Shown: positions 10,243-21,740 of the stretch, piece after piece
Numbering within the stretch: position 1 is the stretch's first letter
Layout: the number at the start of each line of letters is the position of its first letter
Origin: Climacium dendroides
Lineage: Eukaryota; Streptophyta; Bryopsida; Hypnales; Climaciaceae
Assembly (NCBI GenBank): GCA_950106755.1
Contig: OX467082.1
Span: forward strand, 16,306,001 to 16,370,000
Direction: 5' to 3'
Length of the DNA: 64,000 nucleotides
Position numbers and translations under genes: made by a program
Notes under the pieces: generated by a model
Told to the model about the DNA's origin: nothing
Seen by the model: only the letters and a program-made list of their open reading frames with translations
Databases searched by the model: none

Positions 10243-12988
10243 TCAATAGTATCTAGGTCTTTTGTTTCGTCCTTGGTCTTGTTGTCGAATCTGCTTCGCT
10301 TGCGCTCTAGCTGCTGTTCTCTCAATATCAGGATTTTCTTCAAGTAGCTTTGGATTGTTGGTGCGCTGATTTTCTAACCATCTTGTAAAGGGCTTGTATG
10401 TATTTGTTTGGTTGATCAGGGCTGGGTGGGCGCCACAAAAGAAATGGGTAAGGGCCATAACTTCCAATACTCGGAACCATCGAGAGCTTTCATATTGGAT
10501 CTTGGTCAAGATACGAAATTTTGGGCATAATCTGTCAAACTGGTTGACATTGACAATAATTCTATGAGTTTCACACATCATCCTCAAAAAGTCACAAAAA
10601 ACTGTTGCTCGGAAGCATACTGGATCTGTGTGTGTTATATGCTCCTCATAGAAAGATCCATAGGCTTGAGCACATGATGTTGCACTATCCATAGCTCCTG
10701 GAATAATGGACCAATTATATTCTATGGAATCAAGTGTGGCTTTGGGATTCCAATTGTACCTTTTTTTATACGGAAAAAAAGTGGTTAGTAGTTACCACTG
10801 CTGCTGGCGGGTTTTCTTGCCATCCCGAAGATATAAGTGGATAAATCTTGTCATAAGGTGTATGTTCAGCGGCAGACAATCCATAGTCTTCAACTAGCCA
10901 TTCTAGGTCTTTCCAAGAAGAAATTGGTCTTTCTTTTTCCATGTTATCATACATATGATAATATTGTCCTAGAAATCGGTAGGTAAGAGGTGAACCTTGT
11001 ACCGGAACTTTCAGTGTCATTCAGGATGCTGGCTGATAGGATGCAGGTGGTAATGCAAACATAGAGGTTTCCTTGACATTGTTGAGCATTAAACTTCCTT
11101 TCCCAAGAGCATCTAAAGTCTTGGTTAGTCTGATATAACAACTCTGAAGGTTATATAAGTAATGGCTAGTAGTTAGCTCACCCCGTTGTGCAATAGCCTC
11201 ATGACTGGTCACGACTTTCAACAAAGAAAGGATATCACCTTGATTTTTCATGGGTTCTTGTAATCGGATTAACTCCAATTTCTACTTATCTCGGATTTCT
11301 CTCTGAGCCAAGAAGTCTGGATTCATTTGGGTATGTTGATCTGTAATTCAGACCTTTCTTTTAGGTATGTCTAGCAAATCTTCACGTCGTCGTTGGCTTA
11401 GTTCTTTCTCAAGATTTACATAATATAACAATGCTCGTGCTCCTAAATCAGCAATGGGATAGAAAAGAGTTGACCAATCTTTCAGAATAAGATCCCCTCG
11501 TACTATCATCTCACATAAGAGATTCTGCATATTATCAAACTTGTCCGCCGTCTCCTAGGCATCATCAAACTACTCATCTGATAGTTGATGACCTTTTGCA
11601 AAACTGAGGATGCTAAGATATATGTTGCATTGTAGCTCATAGGCTCGGTATAAAGAGTAAGTTGGTGTTGAATCTCGTTGGTGCTACTACATGCATTGTT
11701 GAATTCCAGCGATTGAATCTTTTGTATTGTCTAACTCTTGGTTCAACTCGTCATTAGTACTCACCAACAATCGTATAGTTTACTCTAACTCATTGATTCT
11801 CTGTTTAATGCTCATGTTCTCTGGCTCTTGGACTTTAGGTTGACTCTTAACTTCTTGTAGTTGACTTTTAAGGGTTTGAATCTCATCTTGCATGTCTTCC
11901 TTTTGTGACTCTATTAATTGATTATAGGCTTGTAATTGGTTTCTTTCTTTTTGAAGATCTTCACATTCTCCTTTAAGAACTCGATATTCTTCTGTTTTTG
12001 CTCCCAAGGCAATCTCAGTCGATCTATGCATATCTTGAAATTTAATTCTAGAAACTTCTAGAGTCCTTACTTGTTCTTGCCATGCAATCTCCTTAGTCTT
12101 GTATGAATCTATCTCCAAATTTAAAAGATGCTGATTTTCTTGGTACTGGTCAATGACCTTATGCAATTCTGGATAGGAACTGGACTCTATTTCATTAGTC
12201 TCAAGGTCAGGGTCAGTTGGTACTGAATCTGATATAGATGGCCCTTTCTCGTTTCTATTTTCTAGAATTGGTAGAGAAAAGTCACTAATTGTTTGAATCT
12301 CCAATAATGGTTCTTTTCCCTCCGATGGTGCAATATGGTTTAAACTATATTGGCAAAATGTTGAAAGAAGATGAGCTGATAATAACAACATGGGACTTCG
12401 ATTCTTTTTGGAAGACATCTCTTATAGCATATTTTCATAGGCTAAATGGGCCCAATCAATTCTGCCTTCCATCCATGCTTTTAGTCCCACATACACTGCT
12501 TTATCTGATCCAAACATAAACTGTGGGGCCCAGAAAAAGTGTTGGTTGATACATATCATAAAGATTGATAGTGTCTGATTTGGAATTTTACAAAGGTCCC
12601 ATCTTTCAGGTACTTTGGCTTTATTAAGATTGTCTTTGAAGACTTCTTTCCTTTCTTCAATGGTAAGATGTTGAAATATAAGACATTTATCACCTTTTGC
12701 TGGTATTTTTAAGACCTCAGCTATTCCTTTCGGTGTGAGCTTTATTGTTCTGCCCTGAAGTATAACTTCTCTCATTTTTCCATAATCACTTGTAATGATG
12801 AAGTCTTTGACCAATTGCATGTCTGGAGGTGGCCATACAATTGGAAGGTATTCCCAAATTCCCGCTTTCTTTAATAATCGAATTCGGGCTTCATCAAGTC
12901 CTTCCAATAATTCTATTGGAAACTCTAGCAATGGTACTGGCAGAACTTTCAATGGTTTTTTCTTTCCCATCGTGGTTGTCTCACTCAA
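10243..12988 (-). pseudogene. Decayed repeat-associated ORF (transposon-type N-terminal domain plus coiled coil)
   Basis: One continuous minus-strand reading frame can be followed for about 2.7 kb through eight in-frame stops (11780-11782, 11687-11689, 11684-11686, 11570-11572, 11555-11557, 11348-11350, 11282-11284, 11021-11023) and one single-base frameshift in a homopolymer near 10770-10785. The N-terminal 188 codons (12422-12988), with motifs GLDEARIRLLKKAGIWEYLP and LTPKGIAEVLKIP, resemble the domain of putative plant transposon proteins in general shape only. The next 212 codons (11780-12418) include a long coiled coil rich in E, Q and K. The C-terminal part has conserved-looking blocks (YPIADLGARALLYYVNLEKE; FRVLEVMALTHFFCGAHPAL). 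No reverse transcriptase, integrase or transposase was found. Six stops (TAG or TAA) are what C-to-T changes in CAG or CAA codons would give. The identity is uncertain; that it is broken is clear. Confidence 0.65.
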
Positions 12989-13593
12989 TGATCTGGAAAA
13001 TATAGACTATTAGACTCAACACCAGGACTACATGACTTAGATTTAAAAACACAAAATTTTGGTATCGTGAAAGAATCTAATTGTTCATTTGATTTGTTGA
13101 CCTAATTGGTGGTGTTCTTGGATAAGTTTAAAAATGGGATCTGCCTAATTGTTCTTTTTCATTTGATGACCTAAATGGAAAGTTGACTCAAGGTATGAAT
13201 TTGTGTTAACCATATGACTCCGACTTATGGACATGATTTGGGGTTATTTGAATTTTTATCTTCTTCCCAAATTTGTTGTCTTTCTTTTCATTCTTCCCGG
13301 GGTGCTTCAAATCCTTACTATGGAATAGACTAGCAGACTCTCAAACTCACCATCATACTCATTTTATCTTTTTCGCGCATTTTCTCTCAATATGATTTTT
13401 TTTCATCTCACAATCAGTCAATTTCTCACTTCTCACCTAAAGATCACTCAATTTCTCACTTTTTCTTCAACACACTCAACAATCATTCCCTATATTATAT
13501 CTAACCCTTGAATGCTTGAGGCACCAAAATTTGTTGTTTGCAAAACTTTGAAGTTAAAATAAGACGTAACCTAATTACTATTTTTAGGAGTTG
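12989..13593. other. Flank of the decayed ORF, nothing identified
   Basis: AT-rich DNA upstream of the minus-strand decayed ORF; possibly its old promoter or part of the same mobile element. No terminal repeat matching the other flank (9740-10240) was seen. Confidence 0.4.
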
Positions 13594-14402
13594 TACTAGT
13601 GGTTGGCACTTGCTATGCTACGCATTCACCATTTGAATTTCATAAGAATTTTTATGTATTAGATAGAATGTAGAGAAAGAATTTCAATAAATCTTCAAAT
13701 AAAAATGACTAAAATCTTTGTATAATTTTTTTATAAGTAAGCATATGTTGAAATGTATAATAGAAATTTATTGAATGATGAATGAAATACATGCAATGAT
13801 GAATAAAAGATACACATACATTAGAATGCATTAGAAATTTGATTCAATTGTTACAAAAAATGGCAATCCAAATAGAAGAATTGAAAGAAAAAAATTATAA
13901 ATCTCAAAAGCTTCATGAACAATTTAATTGTTGTAGAATCCAAAATGCTTCAATTGCATAAATTTCTCAAATCATTTGGTAGTAGCAATAGAAAATTGAA
14001 ATCATGAAAGCTCAAAGCTCACAAAAGCACAAAATTATAGAAGTGCAAAAAAGTGTAAAGTCAAGAGAAGCAATGGATTTGCTACCTCTATAACATCACC
14101 CTATGGATCCTCTTTAATATCACTTGAATTGCAACAACTATATTATTTCTATAATATCACCCTTTGTAAAAAATGATATTACAGTAGTGATTGCAAACTG
14201 CTACTTTATTTTTATAATATCACATTGTATGAAAATACGATTTCTATGTATGCATGATTGAAAATATTTTTACAAAATATTTAAAATAATTATTTTAAAG
14301 ACTTATTGAAATCATTATCATGCATTCTATTCAAATATATCAAAATTTTACTAATATGTGATACAATGAATGCGTAGTATAACAAGCACGAGCCCTTAGT
14401 AT
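13594..14402. mobile_element. TIR element of about 0.8 kb, non-coding
   Basis: The left end TACTAGTGGTTGGCACTTGC with CTACGCATTCA is mirrored at the right end (reverse complement TACTAAGGGCTCGTGCTTGT with CTACGCATTCA), matching at about 26 of 35 positions. The interior is AT-rich with repeated ATAATATCACC words (14090-14225) and has no coding frame. A target duplication is not obvious. Probably a non-autonomous DNA transposon of undetermined superfamily. Confidence 0.6.
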
Positions 14403-15605
14403 TAATGGTAGCATTTATGATATTACAGAGGGACTTATGATTTTAGTAGTATGATTTTTGAAAACTTGCCTTTGGAGTCTAGTTTTAGCATCAAAAGTCT
14501 GATCTCAAAAGTGATTGATTATGATTTTTTAGTTCAAGATTTTGTACAAAGGTGTCTATTGCAATCTCGACTTTCCTTAGTACTGAGGGCCTTTAGAAGA
14601 AAAATGAGGCCATGAAAGGGCCGTTTTAGGGCTATTCTCATCATTGGAAACAAAACAAAACAAAAATTTAAATTTAAATTTTTAAAAAAACTATTTTTGG
14701 AAAAAACTATTTTTAAAAAAGACTCTATTTGTTGTAACTTGATGATGTGGCAGTTTCCTCGCCACATCAGCAGTCTGCGTGGCAAATGATGTGGCATTGG
14801 GACAAAGTTTCCAATGAATATAACAAGGCCATTTGCAACCCTTTGTTGGGTCGAATTCTTTTCTAATGACCTTGGATTTATATACAATGAAATCAATTAA
14901 AAAATTCAACTACAAAAATCATCTTCAATGATCTTTGTAGTTAGATCTACTATTGCTATGTCTTATATTCCCTCTATTCCACAATATCAGTTCCTTTGGG
15001 GGATTTCATTTGCCCAAATTATTTGTCCTTTTTACTTCACTTGAATTTAGGATTGGAAATGATTTTTTTGTTCTCACTGTAACTTATTAATTGAAGCACA
15101 AGAAGTCTAGTTTAGTATCCACTCTACAAATTAAAAAATTCTAAGAACTGAAATTTTCAAAGCAACTTGAAGCTAACTAGGTCAAAGACCAAAAGACATA
15201 AATTTTCTCATTCAATCTATTGAATTCAAGGCCATTCTTGTGTAGATCTAAACACATGAAGAGGGCAAAGAAGTTGCACAAGAAGTCTTCCTTCTCTTTA
15301 TATAATCAATCCTTGTTTATACATAGCAAATTGTATCTATTACAACCTACTTTTTGATCTTTCTTTGATTACAATTAAAAGCCAAATCCACTTGCTTTGC
15401 ATTTGAGAAGTTGCTTTGCATTTGAGAAGACACTTTGCATCTGTAGAACAATCCAAGCAGTTGTATATGTATTTGCATAAGTATATTTGTATGTGACGGA
15501 GAATGCTGGTATGCGAGCGTAGAGCACAGAGCGTAGAATATAGAGCGTAGAGCATGGATTTCTAAATTTTTAAAAAGAAATTTTGGTATAACATATGATG
15601 AAGTA
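14403..15605. other. AT-rich intergenic DNA, no gene seen
   Basis: Contains short local duplications: CTATTTTTGGAAAAAA-like copies at 14688-14722, TTGCATTTGAGAAG twice at 15395-15430, and GAGCGTAGAGCA-like copies at 15514-15556. The minus-strand frames at 14534-14909 do not resemble any protein. Confidence 0.45.
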
Positions 15606-15609
15606 GTTA

Positions 15610-16030
15610 AAAAGTGGATGAAAGAGTAGACAAAAAAGTGGACGAGGGTTTAGGGTGGATGAAAAAGTGGATGAAAAAGTGGAAAAAGATGATGAACAAT
15701 GTCAGAAGTTGGATGAAAATTAGGAAAGTGGATGAAAAAGTAGATGAAAAATGGATTACGCTGGTACTAGTGTGTATAGTGGATTACGGTTTAGAGTGAG
15801 CTTCTACATTTAAAGTGTAGGAAAAAATTAGAAGAACTTGAATAAAAGTTGGATTAAAGCTAGTAAAAATGGATGAAGGATGAGTTGAAAACTGTTAAAT
15901 ATTTAGGATAAAATAAGATGGAGTTCATAGAAGAAATAGTTGAAGGGTAGGATGGAAAAAGGTGATGAAAGGAATGGATGGAAGAAGTAGAAGGGAACAA
16001 AGGATGAAAAAAATGGATGATACAAGTATA
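15610..16030. repeat. Degenerate GTGGATGAAAAA minisatellite
   Basis: Units of 10-14 bp based on GTGGATGAAAAA are packed from about 15612 to 15755 and continue in a looser form (GGATGAAGGATGAG, GGAATGGATGGAAGAAG) to about 16015. The 61-codon frame across it only reads the repeat as VDEKVDEK-like protein and is not a gene. Confidence 0.75.
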
Positions 16031-16106
16031 AGAAAGACTTATTAAAAAAATATATTAGATGAAATGGAGTATAAAGGATGTATTGTAGAGAAATAATCTC
16101 ATTCAA

Positions 16107-16886
16107 CCTCTAATGATGCAAGAGAGATTGAAGGTTCAGGTTTTGTGGGAATAACTTCCCCTATGACCGTGGAAGTGCAGTGGGTTCGACCACCTTGGCA
16201 TTAGGGATTAGGTAAAACATTTGAGATTGAATTTTACGGACTACAACATATACGTAGACTCTTACAGAATATAACAACGGGTCACGAGTGCTTGGAACAA
16301 GTTTAGAGTATGTAGTTTTGGTCACAAAATTTAGGGCATGATAACAGAAGAAGGTATGTTGAAGAGTTGTGTACTATGCAATTCAATACTATGGCATTGA
16401 GCAATTGTGGAAACCCCCGCAGAAAACGGAATTCAAGTTAATATTGAAACTATATTCTTCTGTCAATTTCAACCTTGTGGTAATCTTAATTAATTAGCCA
16501 CTAAGTTAGTAGCATAAAAACATGCCATTTTGTTCAGTTTGCAAACGAATGTTAATGTCATATCAAGCAATATATGGATTGGGAATTACTAGCAACATAA
16601 ACCCATAGTAATTAATTATCAAACATGAAAATTGTGGAGTGGAACTTTAGTTTAGGCACAAGTGAAAAAGACGATTCAGTAATCGCAGGAGCAGACATGG
16701 TCTCCCAATATACAGCAAGTGACTTGCCCAAGCATAAAGGAAAGTATACTGTGTGTAAGTGGCTTCCAACTTCACTTGTAAGAAGCTGTAGGAAGGATTA
16801 ACGACAAACGAAAAATGCACGGAATTGTAAGTTTTATAACCATGTGTTGAAAACACCAAGAACCCTACATGATCAGTTGAGACATA
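16107..16886. other. 3' flank of the methyltransferase-like gene; possible left part of the transposon
   Basis: No gene is seen. A CCTATGACCGTGG word lies at 16163. If the divergent gene pair to the right is one mobile element, its left end should lie in or near this stretch, but no terminal repeat pairing with 28850-30000 was recognised by eye. Confidence 0.4.
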
Positions 16887-19800
16887 CTATGCAGAAATCG
16901 AACTGCCCTCACTGTCTGATGCCTGTAAATCTGATTGTATTGCAAATTCATCTATAAAGTTAAGAGCACGTGGGTCAACTAGGTGGGCCCTAGCACGTGG
17001 TTTAGGATTCAGGGCAACAAATTCGTGAGCCACTGCATCAGCATACACGGGAAGAGTAAATGGCTTCGGTGGACTAGGAAAGAACTGAGGATGAGAAAAG
17101 AAAGGGACATTGGCTGCAGTTGTCACGCTGTAGGCTTGCCTGAAAAACCAAGTTATCCACATGTAAGTCGGACGGTTAGAAACTGATGTATTTCATCATG
17201 CGAAGAGGAAAACAGTCACATGATGACTTACTTACGGAATCTAGTAGTCTTCACAATAGCTTGGATGGGGACTTCGTCTTCATCCATATCGACTGGTACA
17301 TTAGCCGGTTTAGGTGGGTTAGGGCTGGGACCGACGACCGTGCGCATCATTGGAGCAATAAGTGCATCAAAAATAGCCTTATCCTCCTCGAATGCAAGAA
17401 TATGTCGCAGCGTGGCACGGCAAGCTTCGATGGTTGCACCTGAAGACATGAAATAAGTCCAAGGAAGTGGACAAAGGAAAAACCACCAAGTGCTTTAATT
17501 CATGATCATGACAGTGACAAGTTTATACCAAAGTACCTGTAGCGGCTGTGCAATCGACCACAACGTCCCCTGGTTTGCTGCATGCTTCCATGAGCATCTG
17601 CATGAATTCCCGAGATTTCTCTCGAGGTCCTCTCCATGGTATATCTCCATTCATGGTGACGTCATTCTTGTTGCAGAAATTCTGCAGAATGTCATCCTTA
17701 CCCACATTAATACCCACAGCATCGTGGGATTCCACGTATTGAAAGGGGTAGTCATCCTCGGACTTTGGTCCGTTCTCTTTTACAACGAGAGATATGGAGA
17801 ACCGCATAGTCTGCAACAACCAAGAAGTGAGGATTAAACACTATTTTAGGAAATCATTAAAGCACACATAGAAGACGTGGGGAAATACATTACCGTCTTA
17901 GTGTTGTCTGCTGGAGACGTTAGATGAAGGCGGTTCATGCCGAACCATGTCCGTAGTATCTTGAATTTGTATCCTTGGCAACAACCAAGGAGTTGGCTTC
18001 TGTGGGCACGAGAGAGGGCGGGATATATTATGAGAAGACCTCCATAGTCATGGAGGTATGCTTCGGCAAAGTCAAAGATTGGCACTAACCAATCATCTGC
18101 AAATACGTTTCACTTTGGTATAGGTGCAGGAGGAGTCGAGAGTGTGGGAATATGAAGGCCTTCAGGAACATCCACGATGACCAAGTCCACTGTAGCCTCA
18201 CGCTTCAAGACTCCATTGAAGAAGCGTTGTTTGTCACTCGAATGCTGCAGGAAAACATGAGGGATAAGTAGAAACACAATATAGGCACATAGAACTTCAA
18301 AAGGGAGTTGATGAAATTGCAGTAGTATGTGAATGAAAAAAGAATTTATAAATGATGGTCTTGCTTGAAACGTACCATTGAAAGGAACGCATTCACGTCA
18401 TCAAATGCTTTCTTCTGACTTGGTAAAGCGGACAACGACAGGTTCAATATGCACTCGTCTACATCATGAACAGGGTAGTGAGAAGACGGAGTGAGCCCGT
18501 AGACCAAGTGCTCTTGAGTAAGCAAAAAGCCTGATGACCCTTTTTTCACCTTAGCTACACTTGTAGCTGGTTCTGGGTTTGCGGTTTCGGCCTTCCTCTT
18601 GGTCCCCTTCTTTTTACCCTTCTCTTGGGCCTTCTCAGATTGGGTGGCCTGTCGCTTCTTTCTGATGTCGTCGGACTTCCTTTGTGCTTCTTCAAGCTTC
18701 TCTAGCTTCTTCCTATCAGAGACCTCCCGCCTTTGGATGCATCTTGCTCGCATCTCTGGATGAAGATGAGCAAACTCATCGAACTCAGCATCAACAGTAG
18801 CGGCATCCTTCAAGGTCTGGAATAGAGCCTCCTCCTCTGGCGGAGTAGTCCCAAAGATGCATTCTATATACCAAGGACACGCTTGCAGATGTGGACTTGT
18901 CCACTTTGTCAACTGCATGGGAGAAAATATGTAGTCCGGAGAAGACCGATCTAACCAAGTAGTCAAAAACGGTGGTAAATCTGCCTTCGCAATTGTCTTC
19001 TTGTTGTATAGCTCAAACTTGAAATACCTGCATCTAATGCAGGATTAGTTAGCTACCTTTATAAGAAGAAGTGATTGTACAATAAACAAGGCCAAAGGAC
19101 AGTGCATTGGACCCTCCAAATATGATTACAGCATGGTTGTCCAGAAGAGCCGCAATGCCAGAAGAACTCCTACACAAGGTTAGACACCTGTAAATCACAC
19201 GCTTCACAACCAGCGCCGACCCTCTGAAATCCTTGAAGCTGTCCGACTTCTTGAAGGGGTCAGCACCTTTGAAAATACCGGTGAAAGCAATATTCCAAAG
19301 CTTCATCCTCCAACTCTCAATGTACTCAAGCAGTGTCATTGGTTCGCTTGGAACGCTCATATTGATTGAAATATTGTTAGCCCAAACGATTGATTCAAAC
19401 ATGTCATTGGCTGACTCTTCAATCTAAAGAAGTAAATGTAAACACATTGAGGCCAAGTTGTGCAACACAGAATGTGAAATAGTAATGCATTAAATACAAT
19501 AATGAAACCATGAGATATAACCCTTACCCTAGCATACCAGCACGCCCTAGCAAGAAATTGAGTCAACCTCTCCTCATTCACAAGACAAGGTGGAAATCGG
19601 CGAGCCTCACGGGAGGGACCAGAAGCATTCATCCACTTGAGCCACTTGACTTTTAATTCCAGAGACACGTTGGCTGTTGCAATCAACTGTAACTTTTCTA
19701 GAGTCAACTCGGGAACAGCAAAACGGCTCCAATGTCGCTCTATCTGTATCAAGAAAATGAAAAGGCATCGTCAGTGAAGAAGAGACAAATGGATGAAGAG

Positions 19801-21528
19801 CAAAAAGCTGAACCAATGGTTTCGTGAAAATACCTCTTTCAACCAGTCAAGTCCCAATGCCGGATTTGCAACGGCTACAATCTTCGAGAGCTTCTTGTAT
19901 AGCTTCTCCGTAGAATCCTTAATTGATGCCCTCATAGCTAGGGCAACACCCTCTCTTGTAACCTCATCTTTAGGCGTATCCTCATGATACTTTCGGACTG
20001 CTGCATCAGTAGTTGTGGCTATCTCTTACTGAACAAACATAGGGGAAGTCACATAAGTTTTCAATAGAACAAATGATACTAACATGGAGTGCTTCATGAA
20101 ATTTCAATATGAGTTACTGTTACTGATCACATCCATACCTTAAAAATAAACGATGTGAAGACATCCAAGGGCATAGAGTACCACGACTTTCGTGTATTCT
20201 GTTGACATTTTGCCTTCTCCTCAAGACTCAGCAATTCATGAAATTTCTCAAGCTCAAGTAATCCATACTTCTGAATGCGGTAGAGTGTATGAACCAGGTT
20301 GGTTTTGACATGCGAGTTCTCGGTATGCCTGCAGTAAATAATAATTTAGGATGAACCTGAGAAGTAACTCCAGGAAATAGAGCATTGTTCAAGAAACGTA
20401 TTCTGATAGGTGATGGTAAACGATGACAATGAGGTTGGTGTAAACTCACTTGTTAATATCGTGCATTGCTTGCATTGCAACTCCAATTTGATGCCTTGTG
20501 TCTAGGACTATTGAGTCCACCAAATGCTTGAGGACAGTATGCTCAAGCTTCTCGTTGAATTCATCATTCACTGCATTCCATGTAGGTCCCCATTCTTTCT
20601 TCTCAGCATCGGTAAAGACTGCCATCTCACCCGCCTCATTTGATACTGAGACATAGAAGACTCTTGCGCCCTCCTCATATCCTCGACTAAATTGGTTCTC
20701 CAACAACGTCAAATCGCACGAGAGTGTAGGCCGTACCATGGGCATTGGAACTAGACGACATAAAGGTATCTTCAATCTTGATTGGTCACTAGATGTCAAT
20801 CTCAAGCTATGAATGATGGACACAATGTCCATCGTCTGCGACTTCCGAATTTCGTCTTCCATGTAGTGCGGTTGAACCCCAGGAATTGAAATCTCCGAGG
20901 CTTCACCGTCGTCATCCTCCCCGACACCCCTAGGTGCAGGAGCCCTAGCAGTCATAGACAATGCTCTCGGTGGGGATTTCTGAGATGCAGGCTCTTGTGT
21001 ATTGAAAAAGACAACGGAGTTGCAATTGTCATATGAATTTCACATACAGATACATTGAGAAATATATTGGAATGTTCATTTGAAAAGGACATCATGATTA
21101 TCAATCTGAATGATTTAGAATGGAATATTATAGAGAGATCAATTTATGAAGTTAACATCATCAAACACATGTCCACAAACCACACTCTCTAGTGAAAATA
21201 ATGTATCTTCCAAATCAATATTGGATGATATCCTCTGGGGTAGTAAGCCTAGATGACACATCATCAGCCAATACAAGTTCCTAGTCCCCGAATCCAACGG
21301 ACGTGCAACATGACTCTGAAGAATCCGACAACCCCAAACTCTGCACGTCATCTACTCCCTCATTGAGTTCACGAATCAGATTTTGAAGATCGTATGGTAC
21401 CCTTGGCTGCTTCTCTCGGAGATGAATGTTGGCATCTATATCTGGGACTTGAATCTCCATGGCCGCAAGAGTAGGATCTTGAACATTCTGAACTTCAACA
21501 ACGTTCTCATGATATTCAACCTGGAGAT
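16887..21528 (-). pseudogene. ParB-like plus beta-class N4/N6 DNA-methyltransferase-like protein, spliced, with at least one in-frame stop
   Basis: Exons joined by GT-AG sites in a consistent frame (minus strand): about 21285-21528, about 20993-20450, 20328-20139, 20028-19834, 19743-19528, 19423-19188, 19027-18376, 18244-17894, 17810-17537, 17439-17232 and 17139-16887. The 5' end is uncertain. Near the N-terminus, IPLCRLVPMPMVRP and, further on, VLDTRHQIGVAMQAMHD recall ParB-type domains. Exon 19027-18376 adds a lysine-rich coiled stretch (KKGTKRKAE). The C-terminus has the beta-class methyltransferase order: a motif IV region VDLVIVDVPEG, then KPGDVVVDCTAATG, then GATIEACRATLRHILAFEED. The catalytic (D/N/S)PP(Y/F) is DVPE, so activity is doubtful. 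A TGA at 18110-18112 interrupts the motif IV exon. A TAA at 20026-20028 follows one junction but would be skipped if an AG 6 nt downstream were used. It lies divergent to the transposase at 25125 and was probably carried on the same element. Confidence 0.65.
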
Positions 21529-21740
21529 GGAAATAATTAGAATACTTATATAAGATGAACAAACAATATTCACAACAAATCGATTAAGAAACTAGGATTC
21601 CAGAACTTTCGGTGAAGGGAGACAAATTATAACGGGCCAACAGCCCATGGGAGCCGAGTCAGCATAATTGAGCAATCAGGTCCCTAGCAGGGGCAAGAGT
21701 TGTCCGTGACTAAAAACTCATGCTTGGCCCAAACCTTGTT
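21529..21740. promoter_or_regulatory. Probable 5' region of the methyltransferase-like gene
   Basis: The exon at about 21528 begins at a good acceptor (CCATCTCCAG on the minus strand), so a further 5' exon or a leader probably lies here, next to the tandem array. No start codon could be fixed. Confidence 0.3.

Noticed and set aside
9740..13560. LTRs flanking the decayed ORF
   Set aside because: The two flanks (9740-10240 and 13000-13560) show no recognisable similarity, so an LTR retrotransposon is not claimed.
14534..14909. Minus-strand frames of 120 and 72 codons
   Set aside because: Low-complexity F, K and N runs from A/T-rich DNA; no homologous pattern.
17894..18244. Small intron that would skip the TGA at 18110-18112
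   Set aside because: The only GT-AG pair around it would define an intron of about 19 nt, far below the functional minimum.
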